Shown here: positions 1 through 11,945 of the stretch, piece after piece
Layout: each line of letters starts with the position of its first letter
How positions within the stretch are numbered: the stretch's first letter is position 1
Source: Anadara kagoshimensis
Lineage: Eukaryota; Mollusca; Bivalvia; Arcoida; Arcidae
Reading direction: 5' to 3'
NCBI GenBank assembly: GCA_021292105.1
Contig: CM037869.1
Span: 41,869,349-41,933,348 of the forward strand
DNA length: 64,000 nt
Position numbers and translations under genes: made by a program
Notes under the pieces: generated by a model
Database searches by the model: none
What the model was told of the DNA's origin: nothing
What the model saw: only the letters and a program-made list of their open reading frames with translations

Positions 1-1160
1 AAACTCAATTATTTACAATCAATAATGATTACTAGATGAACATAAACACAAAGATAAATGTCAGTTTACATAGGTTTAAATGTGTAAATCCTGTTTATTT
101 ATTTGCATACTTAGATATTAAATGCAATTTATTCCTCTTACCCCACCTACATCTAATAGGACTAGAGAAAAAAGTATCAGTTTTCAACACCTTTCGGGTA
201 TTTTAGGACGTAAAAACGTGTTTGACTGACATGTTTGTAGCAAATAAAAAACAGTTAGGAAGATTGGTTTGGTAATAATTTATGTTTACGTCACCGTTAA
301 TGCCAAAGTGCAAGTGTTCAAACACGCAATAAACAAGTCGAGGCGTATAAGGGTCTTATTAATTTATAATAAGCATATCTAACACGTCACAAATACGAAC
401 AATAGCATACTTATCTACTGGTTTAATGATATCGAAATATATAATATCTTTCTTTAGCTCCTATTATTATAATTTGGGTGATACTAACAACGCATTTTTT
501 GGCATTGGGTGTCTTTCCAAAAATGAGTTTATAAATGATCGCTGAATTTATGCTTCTAAAATCAGTTGTTTTGATATAGAAATCGGCCCTAATTAATGAT
601 TCAGACATTGATTAAAGTCTTGTCATAACGTTTACATTTTGAAATTGGGTACTAAATACATGTTTCGTAACTTCAAATATTCAAATTAAAATGCTTCAAT
701 TAACGTAATACATGTTTTTTTTTAATTTATGAAATATTTTTTGAATATTTTCGTTTTCTTTCGTCGTAAATACATATACATACTTTTTCTGGAAGCAGAA
801 TGGAATACTTAAACCCTCTCCACCTCGTGTTCAGGTATTCAAGCTTTTACTATCCATCTGAAAATTTGAGTTTATTAGTGATACTGTTGTTGTTTCTGGT
901 GAGTTCTGTTGACCGGAACAGCTTCTTTTATATTTCAAAGTTCTTATGTTATTAGTTTAAGTTCAAATACCTAGCCCCTTTAGCTTATTTCCATGTCTAT
1001 GAGTACCTTCATTAAGTTTTATTTACAGCCAAGTAAAGGAACAGTAAACCCTGTGATTGCGGTATTAAACACGATATTTGTCTTGCTGGCAATTTATCAC
1101 AGAATGGTGTCCAGACATCATTTAAGATGTATCAATTATAGATATATTTTAAATATTACA
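1..1160. other. no recognisable gene or repeat
   Basis: AT-rich sequence in which I see no exon with convincing splice sites, no RNA gene and no repeat matching the rest of the window. Short open frames here are AT-rich and unlike any family I know. Confidence 0.5.
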
Positions 1161-1164
1161 CACA

Positions 1165-1380
1165 TATTTGATGTCTCATAGTTCCATGTTCCTTTCACAG
1201 AATTTTAATTACACACATGGCGGTTGTAGCTAGCTAAATAGGAGGTACTTGCCCTTCCGGAGCATCCGGTCTCACTTCCCTAGTGGAAGTTTACGTGTCT
1301 AACCTAACGTGTCAGTTCCGCAGTTTTTACTTTGCTTCTGGATTGTGATTCGGATATGGATTAGTATTATTTGTTGTTTA
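1165..1380 (+). repeat. R1 dispersed repeat, partial
   Basis: Runs from the motif CATAGTTCCATGTTCC to the R1 end near TGGATTAGTATT. It includes the R1 core GTAGCTAGCTAAA, the CTTCCGGAGCA block and the CTTTGCTTCTGGATTGTGA block. The 5' third of the family consensus is missing. Confidence 0.8.
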
Positions 1381-1654
1381 TTTTTACTAAAGCTGAATTA
1401 CCGTTGCATTAGTAGATGGTCGTTTCTGAAAAAATGCTCAGCAGCGGCACTCAGACCAAAATCTAGATATTTCAAGATTTTATAATTAAAAAAAACATAT
1501 TTTACCAAATTCACCTAGGGCAATACTTCGAACGATTAAGCATAGCTTAATTATTATAGTTATTTTAAGATTTTTAAAATTAAAGAAGCAGATGATTTTG
1601 ATGTTCAATGTTTATATGACAATACTAAATAATTGCCTCTTAGATTAACGATTA

Positions 1655-1965
1655 ACTCAGGGATATTGCAAGCATAGGTTTATCAAGGCCCTCAAAATGT
1701 TCTATGGCCATCATCACAGTATTGTTGATAGGTTTGATGTCTCTGTGTCCAGGATAGCCTTTAATATATTTGATGTCCCATAGTTCCATGTTCCTTTCAC
1801 ACAATTTTAATTACACACGTGACGGTTGTAGCTAGCTAAACAGGAGGTGCTTACCCTTCCGGAGCAACCGGTCTCACTTCCCTGGTGGAAGTCCACGTGT
1901 TTACCTGACTTGTCAGTTTCAAACCTGGATTGTGATTCGGTGAATGGATAAGTATGTTTGTTTCT
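1655..1965 (+). repeat. R1 dispersed repeat, near full length
   Basis: Starts at the family 5' end (CTCAGGGATATTGCAAGC) and ends at TGGATAAGTATGTTTG. It is a good reference copy. R1 has no terminal inverted repeat, no clear polymerase III boxes and no coding frame that I can find. Its class is unknown. Confidence 0.8.
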
Positions 1966-2277
1966 AATATCATTAATTCTTTAATCTAGAATTATTGATT
2001 TTTAAAAAAAAAATATTTATTGATTTTACATTTATTTCATTAATTTTATTTAATTGGAGTGGAGAAAATGACCCTATTCTAGATTCTTTCACTTTTTTTC
2101 AAGACGTTTTCTTGATGGTACAGAAAACCAGAGTACCCAACTCTCTCTTTACATAAATGTTCGTGTTTCAGATATTTTGCGAAAACAAGCTTCGCTATTT
2201 AATAAACCACGATTATAATTATTATGAATACAAATATAACAATTCACGAAGCAAAACTTTTGAAAATTTACAAAGTT

Positions 2278-2510
2278 AGCTAAACCCGTGGGCTTCCACC
2301 AGGGAGGTGAGTCCGGGTGCTCCAGAATGGTAAGCACCTCCTACTTAGCTAGCTACAACCGTCATGTGTGTAATCCAAATTGAAGTTAGGCGAGTGGTCT
2401 ATAAGGGTAAGCACATCCTGTTTAGCTAGCTTTATCCGCTATGTATGCAATATAAATTGAGATTGAAAAGAACATGGTATTCTAAAACGTCAAATATATC
2501 AAAGGTAATT
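2278..2510 (-). repeat. R1 repeat, rearranged
   Basis: Reverse-oriented R1 in which the AGCTAGCT block and the following ~40 bases occur twice, at about 2345 and 2420. This is an internal tandem duplication of the element. Confidence 0.65.
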
Positions 2511-3224
2511 TTGGATAAACAGACATCATACATAAATGTTTTCGTCTCAAATTATTTTGTGTAATCAACAGGGTTCAATAATCACGAATCACCTATAATG
2601 ATAGTCTTAAACAATTTATTTCCTTAAAATTAGAGAAAATAACGTTTGTGTTTTAAATAATTGCTTAAGAAAACGTCGTTATTGCTCAATTTTCTCTTTA
2701 ATATCAGGATTATACTGATACCTTGCACGGAAGTTGATCGCAAATAATTGGCAATAATCGATTTGTTTATGAACGGTTCTTCAGTATGGGAAATACAAAT
2801 GCGTGTATTGAGCACAAAAATAAAATTAAAAAGCTTAGAAAATTAAACTTAAAGAAACTGTCACAAAACTTGTCAAATGTCAAAAACACATATCTTTCAA
2901 AACATCTGCTAACCCCGATATCGTTAAAAATGTTTATGCAATCAACCATTATAAAGTCGAAATGACAAAGCACACAAGACGATATGTAAACAGAGTAGAA
3001 AATGGACAAGTAAAAACTTGTGAAACTGATATACGTAATTATTTTTGCGGTGTACTTATTTTCACTTGTTTCGCAGTAGTTTTTTTTGCGCGAAAATTAG
3101 TACTCAGCAAAGAATTATATTAATTTTATTGTGTTATAGTGCATTTTAAAAACAAACGCGAAAATTTAACTACGCGGATATGTCTTAAGTTTATATACCA
3201 CGAAAATAAACACACCCGAAATGA

Positions 3225-3420
3225 AATACGTTTGCAGTAGTTATATATTTAAAATCCACCAAGAAATAGAAACCAGTCGTTTTCATCCATGTCCAAATCA
3301 CAATTGCAAAAAAATAAAAACTTACAAATTCATTAATTGGAACACGTGAACTTCCACCTTGGAAGTGAGACCTTGAGCTGCGGAAGGATAAGCATATCTG
3401 TCCATCACGCCATGCCATGT
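3225..3420 (-). repeat. R1 repeat, degenerate
   Basis: Weak reverse-oriented match to R1: GTCCAAATCACAATTGCA, then a CTTCCACC..GGAAGTGAG block and CTGCGGAAGG. The rest is too diverged to align by eye. Confidence 0.5.
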
Positions 3421-3723
3421 ATGAAATCGATAACTGTTAACCATCTATTATTCGCGAGCAATTACCTTTCATGTATTTCTCGAGTACAAAATAAGATACG
3501 TATAGCGTACTTGTGTTTAAAAATGGTATTATTAAACGGCCGTCTAGTGCTGTAAAATTAAAACTTATTATATGTAATTCAAACCAAATATTCAATGATA
3601 GTCTAGATCGTGAAAGTCGCGAAATGGTTTTGATATGAGAATAACGAAAGTTAATTTCTGCGAAAAAGCTGGTTTACAGTATAGGTTTGATGAATTTTTA
3701 TCCGATATTTTTAATATTTTTAG

Positions 3724-3841
3724 AATATTGCCCAGAGGTGCAGAGTTTGAGTGATAACTGTGTGATTGCTGATGCTGTTGGATTACCTATTGATAAAGAA
3801 GCTAGGCGATTATGTAACAGACACCAAACTGTTATACATGC
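3724..3841 (+). CDS. internal exon of an unidentified plus-strand gene
   Basis: A 118-nt open segment lies between a pyrimidine-rich acceptor (TTTTTAG) and a consensus donor (C|GTAAGT). The only fully open frame encodes 38 whole codons starting YCPEVQSLSDNCVIADAV and ending LCNRHQTVIH, with three Cys. It begins in phase 1 and ends in phase 2, with two bases carried over. Codon content is far less AT-biased than the flanks, which supports real coding. I do not recognise the family. The next plus-strand exon I can see, at 6357, begins in phase 0, so at least one further exon of length 3n+1 should lie between them. I could not find it, nor any upstream exon in the window. Confidence 0.6.
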
Positions 3842-4169
3842 GTAAGTTCTTCATCGTTTGTGCTGCTTCATGTTCTATGGTTGCATTGTCTGCATAGTGA
3901 TATTTTCATCTTTTTTCTCTTTTTTCAGAAATAGAAATTTCTAATTTTTTTTTTTTTTTAATTTTTTTATTTATTTTTATTTATTTATTATTTTATTGAT
4001 TTATTTGTTTTTGTGTGTAGGAAAATTTTTATTTGATCACAACTTTTGCCGTTAAAGTTTTAGTTTAGATTTTGTTCTGCAAAGACTGATTGATTTAATT
4101 ATTATCATCTAAAATGTATTTCACACAACTGATAAACATGTAATTTTATTAAAATATTCCATGTTTTTC
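3842..4169. other. intronic, T-rich
   Basis: Sequence after the 3841 donor containing a long T-rich stretch around 3940-4010. No exon or repeat family seen. Confidence 0.5.
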
Positions 4170-4740
4170 TTAAAGATCTATGACGAAGCAGTGTTCAAAT
4201 TTGACACAAGCACACTGGCAATATACCAGTGGTTTTTACAAAGTGCGAGTTAAAAATCTACTTACATGCTTAGAAAAGCGAGTGCCATTTTCTCAAAAAG
4301 AATTGGTCAGGTATCGCAAGAGTTCTACATGTCATAAGTTATCTCTAGATACAAAAATTGCTCGAGAGAAACAGCAGCAGGACAAACTGAACACACGTAA
4401 TATAATTGAATTACAAACACATAGGGGTATATGATCGGAGACCAATCGAAAGTAGAATTGTATCTGAAATAAGCATACCTAATAGTTCTTAAGTTACACA
4501 CACCTTAATTACATATGTGTATGTGTATACATTTTTAGTGTGGAAAAATAAAATTGCCAATTGAAAACTAAGAATGCCAGTAGAAAAGAATTGTACCGGC
4601 ACAAGTTTGCCAGTTGGTAGAAAAATTAAATGCTACCCTTGACGAAGGACAAATATTGTTGTTTGACCGGAATAGGATGTTGCCTATATTAATTATTGTC
4701 AAGAGGAAATATTGTCCATAGTTCTGCTTTTCCAGTATAG
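4170..4740 (+). repeat. R11 dispersed repeat, copy 1
   Basis: Shares several blocks with 60820-61150. These include a CTGGCA..CAGTGGTTTT block, AAAGTGCGAGTTAAAAATCT, AAAACGAGTGCC-like sequence, and the distal pair CAATTGAAAACTAAGAATGCC and GTTTGCCAGT. The open frame at 4180-4434 falls inside the repeat and is not a gene. Confidence 0.65.
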
Positions 4741-5239
4741 TTTGTTTCAAATACTTAATAAAAATTTGTTATTTTCTTTTATGGTTGTTTTGACAAACAG
4801 ACTACAATCATGTCTCATTTACTCATCACCATTTTTAAAAATAAATCCTTTTTGTTTTATCTGCCTTCAATATATTGTCTAAAGAAGATAACTAAAGCAA
4901 TAATCTCATAATTAAACGTTTCATTATCTAAAAGGTTTAAAACAGAATTAAATATCGAAAATAACAACTAATCTGCCCACACATTTTATCATACATGTCT
5001 GCAGGATATATTTTCATTCTGCTGCTAATTAACACGGAAGACTGAAAACAATTAACATTTTGACAGAAATTGTATCTTGATACACTTTTGTCATAATGTG
5101 ATTTTAAAAGGTATTTTAATTGCGACATGTATTTAAAGAAAATCAAAAGTCATAAAACGTGTTAGATATACAAACTTGGCATTTCACTGAGTACGCGCTT
5201 TTATGCTTATTCATCTGTTACAAGGAAGATAAGAAGAGA

Positions 5240-5640
5240 GCATCTATTGAAGGAGAAAAAAAATTGTAACTTTAAAAAAATGCGCTTTGTAAGAGCAAAC
5301 GCTTCGATAAATACAATACGAAATTACAAGTTGATGTTCTTCAACCATCATTGTTTTTCACCTTTGACTTTTGTTAAGCTAGCTACATCCTTTACGTGTG
5401 AAATTGAAAATAAAAGAAACTGGGAACTTAGAGATATCAAATATATCCAGGGTATTTTTATACAAAGACATAAAAACTATTGTATAATATACGAGGAAGA
5501 TAATTAGACAAGGTTTATCATAATTAAATGTGAGACAGAAAATTGTAACTGAAAAAATGCACTTTGTAACAGCAATGCTTCCATGAACACTACACGAAAT
5601 AATTATTTGATGTACTTAAACCATTAGTATTTTGCTACAT
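5240..5640. repeat. diverged direct duplication with an R1 relic
   Basis: Segments near 5250-5360 and 5525-5640 share AAAATTGTAACT, GCGCTTTGTAA-like sequence and CTACACGAAAT blocks. The stretch 5375-5480 between them is a degenerate reverse-oriented R1 (AGCTAGCTACATCC, then ATCAAATATATCCAGGG). Confidence 0.55.
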
Positions 5641-5799
5641 GTTTATCTTAGATAATTATATGAAGGTCTAAACCTCAATTTAATGGTTCTTAATTTTCTG
5701 ATCAGAGGTTAGATGTGAAATATTTCAAATCATCCTACAATTAGCTTTCCTTGAAGAAAATATTTGTTGTACGTTAGTGTGTGGGTGTTCTACAATCAT

Positions 5800-6010
5800 G
5801 GCGACTTTAAGATGTTGGCTCAGATATCAGTATGCCGACGACAGCCACACTACTCTCCAAGTCACGTTATCCTAACACTGGTCAAAGCAGTCAAAACTAT
5901 TAATACCTAGCGCCAGGCTAAAAACAGTATCTGCAATGTTAAAGCATTATGTATGACCCGGCCGAGGTTCGAATTCAAGGCGTTACGCTTTCCAACCGGA
6001 CTATATACCA
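5800..6010 (-). repeat. tRNA-like SINE remnant
   Basis: Read on the minus strand, the segment has a tRNA-like head (ATAGTCCGGTTGGAAAGCG) and a B-box-like motif (AATTCGAACCT) about 35 bases later. A non-tRNA body follows. No intact ends or target duplication seen. Confidence 0.45.
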
Positions 6011-6129
6011 CTGTGCAAATGATGTGATTAAGGCGATGGAGATTGCAAAACAAAAATACATTTTTTTCTAAACAAAAGTACAAAATAAAATGAAAATATT
6101 CATAAAGTTTCGTTGATCAATTTTGAACC

Positions 6130-6312
6130 TGATCATATTTGTTTCACACGTCACACGTGGTGGGTGAAGCTAGCTAAAGAGGAGGTGCACCTGGCCTCAC
6201 TTCTCTGTTGGAAGTTCACGTGTCTAACCTAATTTGTCAGTTCCAAAGTTTTTACTTTTCTTCTGGATTGTGATTCGGACATGGATTAAAGTGTTTGTTT
6301 TTTTATAATTTC
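6130..6312 (+). repeat. R1 repeat, partial
   Basis: R1 core from the CACACGTGGTGGGTG block to the TGGATTAAAGTGTTTG end. It lies just upstream of the 6357 acceptor. Confidence 0.75.
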
Positions 6313-6356
6313 ATCTTTAATATCATGTTAATTTTTTTTAAAATTGTCTTTTTTAG

Positions 6357-6557
6357 GGATCAACCCTTGGCTTTTCTATGGCTGAATGTGACAACGGTTT
6401 CAGAGGTGATATTATAGCTCTGTGTGGCAATGACAGTAAATGCGTCCTGAATGGAGCTGAGTTTCTATCATTCATCAAAGGCTATCATAAATTCAACTTT
6501 GATTTTTCAAGACAGTGTGATGCATCTTGTATCAAAGATTTTATTGTTGGATTGTAA
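6357..6557 (+). CDS. terminal coding exon of an unidentified, probably extracellular protein
   Basis: A strong acceptor (TGTCTTTTTTAG) opens a 201-nt frame of 66 residues ending at TAA 6555-6557. The peptide begins GSTLGFSMAECDNGF and contains GDIIALCGNDSKC, then ends DASCIKDFIVGL. Four of its five Cys fall in a CxnCGNDSKC and CDASC arrangement. The CG(N/D)xxxC motif resembles sequence beside von Willebrand type D domains, but the match is short and I would not name the gene from it. Other frames at this acceptor stop early, so phase 0 is preferred. This exon and 3724-3841 are probably one gene. No plus-strand gene follows it closely, and an R2 MITE starts 42 bases after the stop. Confidence 0.6.
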   Translation, partial: GSTLGFSMAECDNGFRGDIIALCGNDSKCVLNGAEFLSFIKGYHKFNFDFSRQCDASCIKDFIVGL

Positions 6558-6598
6558 CGCTTATTTAAATAAGTCAATTTAGACACAATATCAACAAA

Positions 6599-6914
6599 TA
6601 GTCAAGCCTGTCTATAAAGACCACCAAAAGGAACCAGTAAATGTGTTCTGTATTGGCAAGTTCCTCTTATAAAGAGGTTTAAATAACATGATTTAAAAAA
6701 GAACAATTAGTAGAAAATTAACTGATCTTGTAGAGTGGTCGTTATATAGAGGTTTAAGAGTAATTTGAGATAACTTTTACTGGCTGTTAAAAGCAGGTGG
6801 CCCTTATATAGAGGTTATAATAACATGAATAAAGAGCGATGGAGATGAATGTAACTTGTCTTTAAAATCAGATTGCTTCTATATATCGGTGGTCTTTAAG
6901 CAGGTTTGACTGTA
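6599..6914. mobile_element. R2 MITE (pogo/Tigger-like), expanded copy
   Basis: Ends TAGTCAAGCCTGTCTATAAA and GCAGGTTTGACTGTA are inverted repeats of each other. The interior repeats the TATAGAGGT / GGTGGCC blocks more times than shorter copies do. It lies in the presumed 3' UTR of the plus-strand gene and contains an AATAAA near 6830. Confidence 0.75.
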
Positions 6915-7730
6915 TTGAAATAAAGTGATGTTTTTGATAGTGAATGAAGATATGGCTGTTATGAGAGATTAAAGCTTTTAAATGTTTTAGTTACAAAACT
7001 TAGGAATACAGAAACAAATTTATATTATAACAAGTGTAAATCCGTTTTTCTGATTTCTTTCTTTCGTATTCTAAGTTATTTACAAAGTCATTTTTAATAT
7101 GGTTTTGTAAATGAAGAATATTTGCGGCATTTTGTATTTGGGATCGTTCTTGCTGTAAAATTTTGTATTTTGGGGGGGAAACCATTCTGAAATGCTGCTG
7201 AGATTTTCATATAACGATGGACGAAAGCGATGTACCAACCGTTAAACCAGTTGCAAAGGATAGAAGGTCTATATACAAAATGACGCAAAATATTCTATTT
7301 TTTAACACTCAACAAAAGGAATACATTTATTTTCTGGAGATATGACAATAATAAGGCTTTTATCTAGAAAAATAAGTTCCTCAGAATGCAGTGATACTTG
7401 TCTGTTTTTGGTTTTCTGGGTATATTTCATAATAAAAATTTTTGGTATATGGACTAATCGGGGTCCAAGGCAAGGACAAAAAGTGCAATATATTGTAAAT
7501 AATTGAAATATGTTGTCCGCTTTAAGTCAATTGTGAGAATATATTCTGTGTGCAATACATAGGTTTGACCAGTTACAATTTAATATAATATCTTATTATT
7601 TTTATGAAAAATAAAAGTCTGGCAAAAATATGCACAATCATAAAATTCCCCATACAACCATCCATAGTACCCGACTTCATTTACGTTCAAATGCAAGTAA
7701 TCATAATGCCACTTTGGTGTCATATCGAAG
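6915..7730. other. no gene seen
   Basis: Contains an AATAAA at about 6919 that could serve the upstream gene. Otherwise AT-rich sequence with a short G run near 7172 and no recognised exon or repeat. Confidence 0.45.
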
Positions 7731-7734
7731 ATTT

Positions 7735-7830
7735 CATAATTAAAGTTCACATGTCTAAACTAAATTATCAGTTCCAAATTTTTAGTTCAAATCTAGATTG
7801 TGATTCGGATGTGAATTAATATGTTTGTTT
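7735..7830 (+). repeat. R1 repeat, 3' tail only
   Basis: Only the terminal third of R1 remains: TAAAGTTCACATGTCTAA, TATCAGTTCCAAA and GTGATTCGGATGTG. Confidence 0.6.
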
Positions 7831-8165
7831 TTAATTATTTATCAGAAATCTCAAATAGAAATAAAATTATAAAGGATATAATCAATACGTTTGTCGTATT
7901 TTCATATTCAGGATATTTGTCTTTCCATTTTTGTTTTTTTTAAGACGTAACCAAAGCCATAATTCATAGTCGAGGTTTTCAAGAATGAATTTAAATCATT
8001 AAGAATAATTAATGATTACTAATACTTAATAACTAACTGAAAATATGCATAATGTAACTGGGCAAATGAAACATGTGCAAACTAGATATAAAAGTTTTAA
8101 TTGTAATTAATAATATATTGGAAATATATCACAGGGTGAATCATTTTAGTCAATAATCTATAGGA

Positions 8166-8425
8166 AAAAACATTGACCTGTCCATTTGACCTCTCATTAG
8201 GAATATTCATATAGGAGGATCCACTCAATAAATGGGTAGTGTTAAAATCCAAGATATTACATACACAGTGTACAGGTGTAATTTATGAAGTGAGTACATC
8301 TCATGATATATACAAAATAAACACCTGTGCTCCCTTTACATGGATGTATTTTGTCCGTGATAAATATTTAAATGAAAGGTCAAGCGGACAGGTCAAAGTT
8401 GTTTGTCTATACACTGCCATCCCTT
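8166..8425 (+). repeat. R14 dispersed repeat
   Basis: Defined by comparison with 18555-18760: CATTGACCTGTCCA.TTGACCTC, TGATCCACTCAATAAATGGGTAGT, CACCTGTG.TCCC, and GGTCAA.CGGACAGGTCAAAG. No terminal repeats identified. Confidence 0.65.
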
Positions 8426-8504
8426 AATTAGTATGCACGTTTTACACCTGTCATATCATTAAAGACTGGTGATCTGCACAAAAAATACTATTGAAAAAAC
8501 CATT

Positions 8505-8755
8505 TTGGTAAAGTTGCTTGTTTTCAGCTAAAATGAGTTTTCATCTTGCAAATTATATTTTTCTAAAATTATTTTCTTTCCACGAAATTTAATATTAGAA
8601 AAATCCAAGAAAATTGTTTTACAAGAAAAAAGTTGATTGTTTCCAGCTAAAAAAGGAGTTTTCATCTTGCATAATATATTTTTCTACATTTGTTTTATAT
8701 TTTTCCAAGAAATTTGATATTAAAAAATTCCAAAAAAAATGTTTTTTAAGATGAA
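8505..8755. repeat. ~125-bp tandem duplication
   Basis: Two units each contain TTTTCAGCTAAAA-like sequence, GAGTTTTCATCTTGCA, a TATATTTTTCTA block and an AATATTAGAAAAATCCA-like block. Confidence 0.65.
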
Positions 8756-9458
8756 ACAACTTTGTTGAACACATTGAAATCATTAAGTTGATATATCACT
8801 TTTCAAAAACTTCTAAAATTTCAATTACTGAATTCTTTGGATGAAATGTGACATAAAACTCCTGCAGGTGTAAAACAGTATAACAATTTATGGATGATAG
8901 TGAAGTTTTAATTGTTGTTTTACCAGTACCTGATGCTTTGCGTTTGGATAGTTACAATCCTCTTATAAACTTGCAATTCTGATAAATAGCAGGTCAGTGT
9001 TTAAAAAAAATATCAATATTTATTTCCAAAAAATCTTGAACAAATTCCCGCTGCATATTTTAACTTTGCGAAAAAAGTGTCGTAAAGCTTAACTGGATTA
9101 TGGCAAGTGAGATTGTCTTTTTGTACACATGCGTAATGGATAGATGTTTTCTGATTGGTTGATTCTTGTTGTTTGACAATGATAATAAACGTGGAAATAT
9201 CCAATGAGATGATACCTTTAAGAAATAAACTAAAATAAAATGTTCACTAATTTATATCTCATTTAGACTCTAAATTATTTCTTTTTGTTTTTATTGATAT
9301 CAAGAACTTTCAGTACAGCCAAGATTACGCATCTAAAGTTATTTGTAACAATAACTGTTTAAAACATTCAAACGGTCTTAACTCTCAGAACAATCATTGA
9401 ACAGAAACAGGAAAACTATATGCACAAAAACTCCCACTGATCATTTCATTGATATCAG

Positions 9459-9623
9459 ATGGTTGGAACAAACAGTTTGACACACAGACCGACGAAATGC
9501 ATTACTGTGTCCCCTCGCCGGTTTCTCAGTGGGATAATAAAAAGTCCGAAAAATTATGTCATCTATTGTGTGAACTTGTCAAAATCATAGCGGACATTAA
9601 CAAACACTGGCTTTTCAAACAAA
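9459..9623 (+). CDS. possible isolated exon, unidentified
   Basis: A 165-nt segment lies between an acceptor-like TTTCATTGATATCAG and the donor CAAA|GTAAGG. One frame is fully open and begins GWNKQFDTQTDEMHYC, with a Trp- and Cys-containing, non-low-complexity composition. Two other frames have stops. I recognise no family, and the neighbouring sequence gives no partner exon. It could be a chance open segment. Confidence 0.25.
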
Positions 9624-9775
9624 GTAAGGTTGAATATTTTACAGAATACATGTTTGTTATTTTATGATATTCTGAGATGAACGATGTAGATATTTTTGAC
9701 TGAAATTTTGTTGAATCTATGGCGATAAAATGTATACCTTATATATATTTTGCCCCGGAAATTTGTCACAAATTT

Positions 9776-10054
9776 ATACTGTAAAAACATGACATTGTTT
9801 GCGTACATGGATTTTTGCGTAATTTGGGAAAAATCGCGAAATTATTATGCGCAAAAAAAACCTGATCAAATAAAAAACACAATCCACAGGTGAGTTCAAA
9901 GGGGATTATTAGCGCATGACGAAGGGAGAACAAATTATACCACTTTTATATCTACGATTTTAAATTTTGGGCTCACAATTGGATGACGCGAAATTCCCAT
10001 GCCGCGAAATAATTTTGAGAGAAATTCGCAAACATAAAGTGATTTACAGTATAT
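9776..10054. mobile_element. R9-like MITE
   Basis: Bounded by TATACTGTAAAA and TTTACAGTATA. Sub-terminal TTTGCG and CGCAAA are also inverted and the interior carries CGCGAAAT motifs. It fits a short palindromic MITE. Confidence 0.6.
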
Positions 10055-10131
10055 TAATGGATTATGATAATGATTATAACAAAGTATTAGTAAAAGAGTG
10101 TATTTGTGTTTAATTAAGTCTTGGTTGTTAT

Positions 10132-10480
10132 TATCCTGAATATCAAAACAAGCATACTAATCCATGTCTGAATCACAATCCAGAAGCAAAGTAAAAACTT
10201 TGAAACTGACAAGTTAGGTTAGACACGTGAGCTTCCACCAGGAAAGTGAGGCAATGTGCTCCGTAAGGTAAGCACATCCTGTTTAGCTAGCTACACCCAT
10301 CACGTGTGTAATCAAAATTGTGTGAAAGGAACATGGAACTATGGGACGTGAAATATATCCAGGGCAATCCTAGACAAAAGACATCAAACTTATCAACAAT
10401 ACTGTGATGACGGCCATTAAGCTTTTTGAGGGTCATGATAAGCCTAAGCTTGCAATATCCCTGAGTCAACAATTTTTTTA
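10132..10480 (-). repeat. R1 repeat, near full length
   Basis: Runs in reverse from AATCCATGTC-like tail sequence through AGCTAGCTACACCC to GCTTGCAATATCCCTGAGT, the family 5' end. Confidence 0.85.
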
Positions 10481-10599
10481 ACAAGCAGCCTGCTTCCTTG
10501 TACAAAGTCCCTGTAGTGGGAACAAGCTCTACCATAGCATATTAATTTGGAAATAAATACACCATAAGCAGAAGAAGCAGCTATATATAGTAGAATATA

Positions 10600-10742
10600 T
10601 TTGACGCCCCATGGCTCATCCATGTTCATTTTTTCTCAGTTTTGAATTCACTTGGCGGGTGTAGCTAGCAAGATAGGAGGTACTTACTCTTCCAAGAGCA
10701 TAGAGTCTCACACGCTTCCCTGGAAATTCACTTGTTTCTTTT
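10600..10742 (+). repeat. R1 repeat, partial
   Basis: Core and 3' blocks only (ATTTGACGCCCCATGG, GTAGCTAGCAAGATAGGAGG), faces the 10132-10480 copy tail-away, and stops before the CTTTGCTTCTGG block. Confidence 0.65.
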
Positions 10743-11289
10743 TTTATTAATATAATTGCCGTACTAACTTGCCTAGAGGGTAAAATGTACTCACCTTTGG
10801 GTGCATAAACGTTATTTCTGCAACTTGATATGCCATTTGATTGTTATAATCCAAGCCATATGATGTCTTACGTTCTCAAAGAAAACATGAAACAATATAA
10901 AAATATATGAGTTGAGTTACGTAACGATGTTTAACATCCTAGTCAAGAATATTTCACTAATATCGAAATGTCGCTTATGTCGAAGATGCAAAAATTTTGT
11001 ATGTGCGTTGTGCTGATGGCATTATAAAGCAATTATCTTTGTCGTGCCACGCCTACCATGACTGGGGACGTCGTTTATTTTGATTTCCTTCATAAAGAAT
11101 GGTGGCATTCAAATGAAGACAGCTGGAAAAGATATACATATCCAACATCATTGCATCTTACAATCATGCTTAATTTGCCTGTGGCCATCTAGGTAATTAC
11201 TATGGAGAACATTTGAAAGACTTCATGATGACAGACTAGATAAACATTTCCAATCAAATCATCGGAAACGGAAGCTATCTCGATAACAA

Positions 11290-11640
11290 ATATGGTTTTG
11301 GCCCATAATATATTATTCAGATCCTTCAGAGCTAATCAGGGTCTTAGAAAACTTAATGGATGTCAACACAATATTGCTGATAAGTTGAATATCTCTGTGT
11401 CCAGGATTAGCCTGGCGTCTGACGTCTCATTGTTCCATGATCCATTCACTCTCAATATGGGTTACACACGTTGCGGTTGTATCTAGCCAAACAGGAGATG
11501 TTTACAACACTTCATTTAACTTTCTTCCGGACCACACGACCTTACTTTCCTTGTGAAAGTTATTGTCAGTTTTCTAAAGATATTTCTGTTTTTGGGTGGA
11601 TTGCAATTTGAACATGAACTGGTACGTTTGTTTTTGATTC
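11290..11640 (+). repeat. R1 repeat, diverged
   Basis: Reads from TTAGAAAACTTAATGGATGT through GTATCTAGCCAAACAGG to AACTGGTACGTTTG. It spans the whole family but with many substitutions. Confidence 0.7.
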
Positions 11641-11703
11641 ATTATTCTGAAACATCCATGCTTATTTGTGAATAAATCCCAAAAATAAAACAAGACAACA
11701 CTG

Positions 11704-11945
11704 GGTAGGACGGACTCGAACCGATGACAAAGATTTGTCCAGCCTGTGGTTATTTAATCAGGATGGACTCGAACTGATAATAAAGTTTTGACCAGCCTGT
11801 GGTTATTTAATTAGCATTCAGGTTTCCTTTAAATCGTTCATCAAGGTATGAACTGCTAGAGAAGAGATTGCGTAAAACACCGACGGTTTTGATTTGACCC
11901 ACTGCCTTTTTTAACTGTTCATGCCTTGATGAACGATTAAAACAA
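11704..11945. repeat. tandem duplication plus inverted-repeat element
   Basis: A ~57-bp unit (GACTCGAAC..CAGCCTGTGGTTATTTAAT) occurs twice at 11709-11815. It is followed by arms TTTAAATCGTTCATCAAGG (about 11828) and CCTTGATGAACGATTAAA (about 11924), which are inverted repeats around ~75 bases. Confidence 0.6.

Noticed and set aside
799..834. Small acceptor-ATG-donor segment (MEYLNPLHLVF)
   Set aside because: Too short to support, phase not tied to any other exon.
2786..2965. 59-codon frame MGNTNACIEHKNK on the plus strand
   Set aside because: Lys/Asn/Leu-rich as expected from AT-rich DNA; no homology or context.
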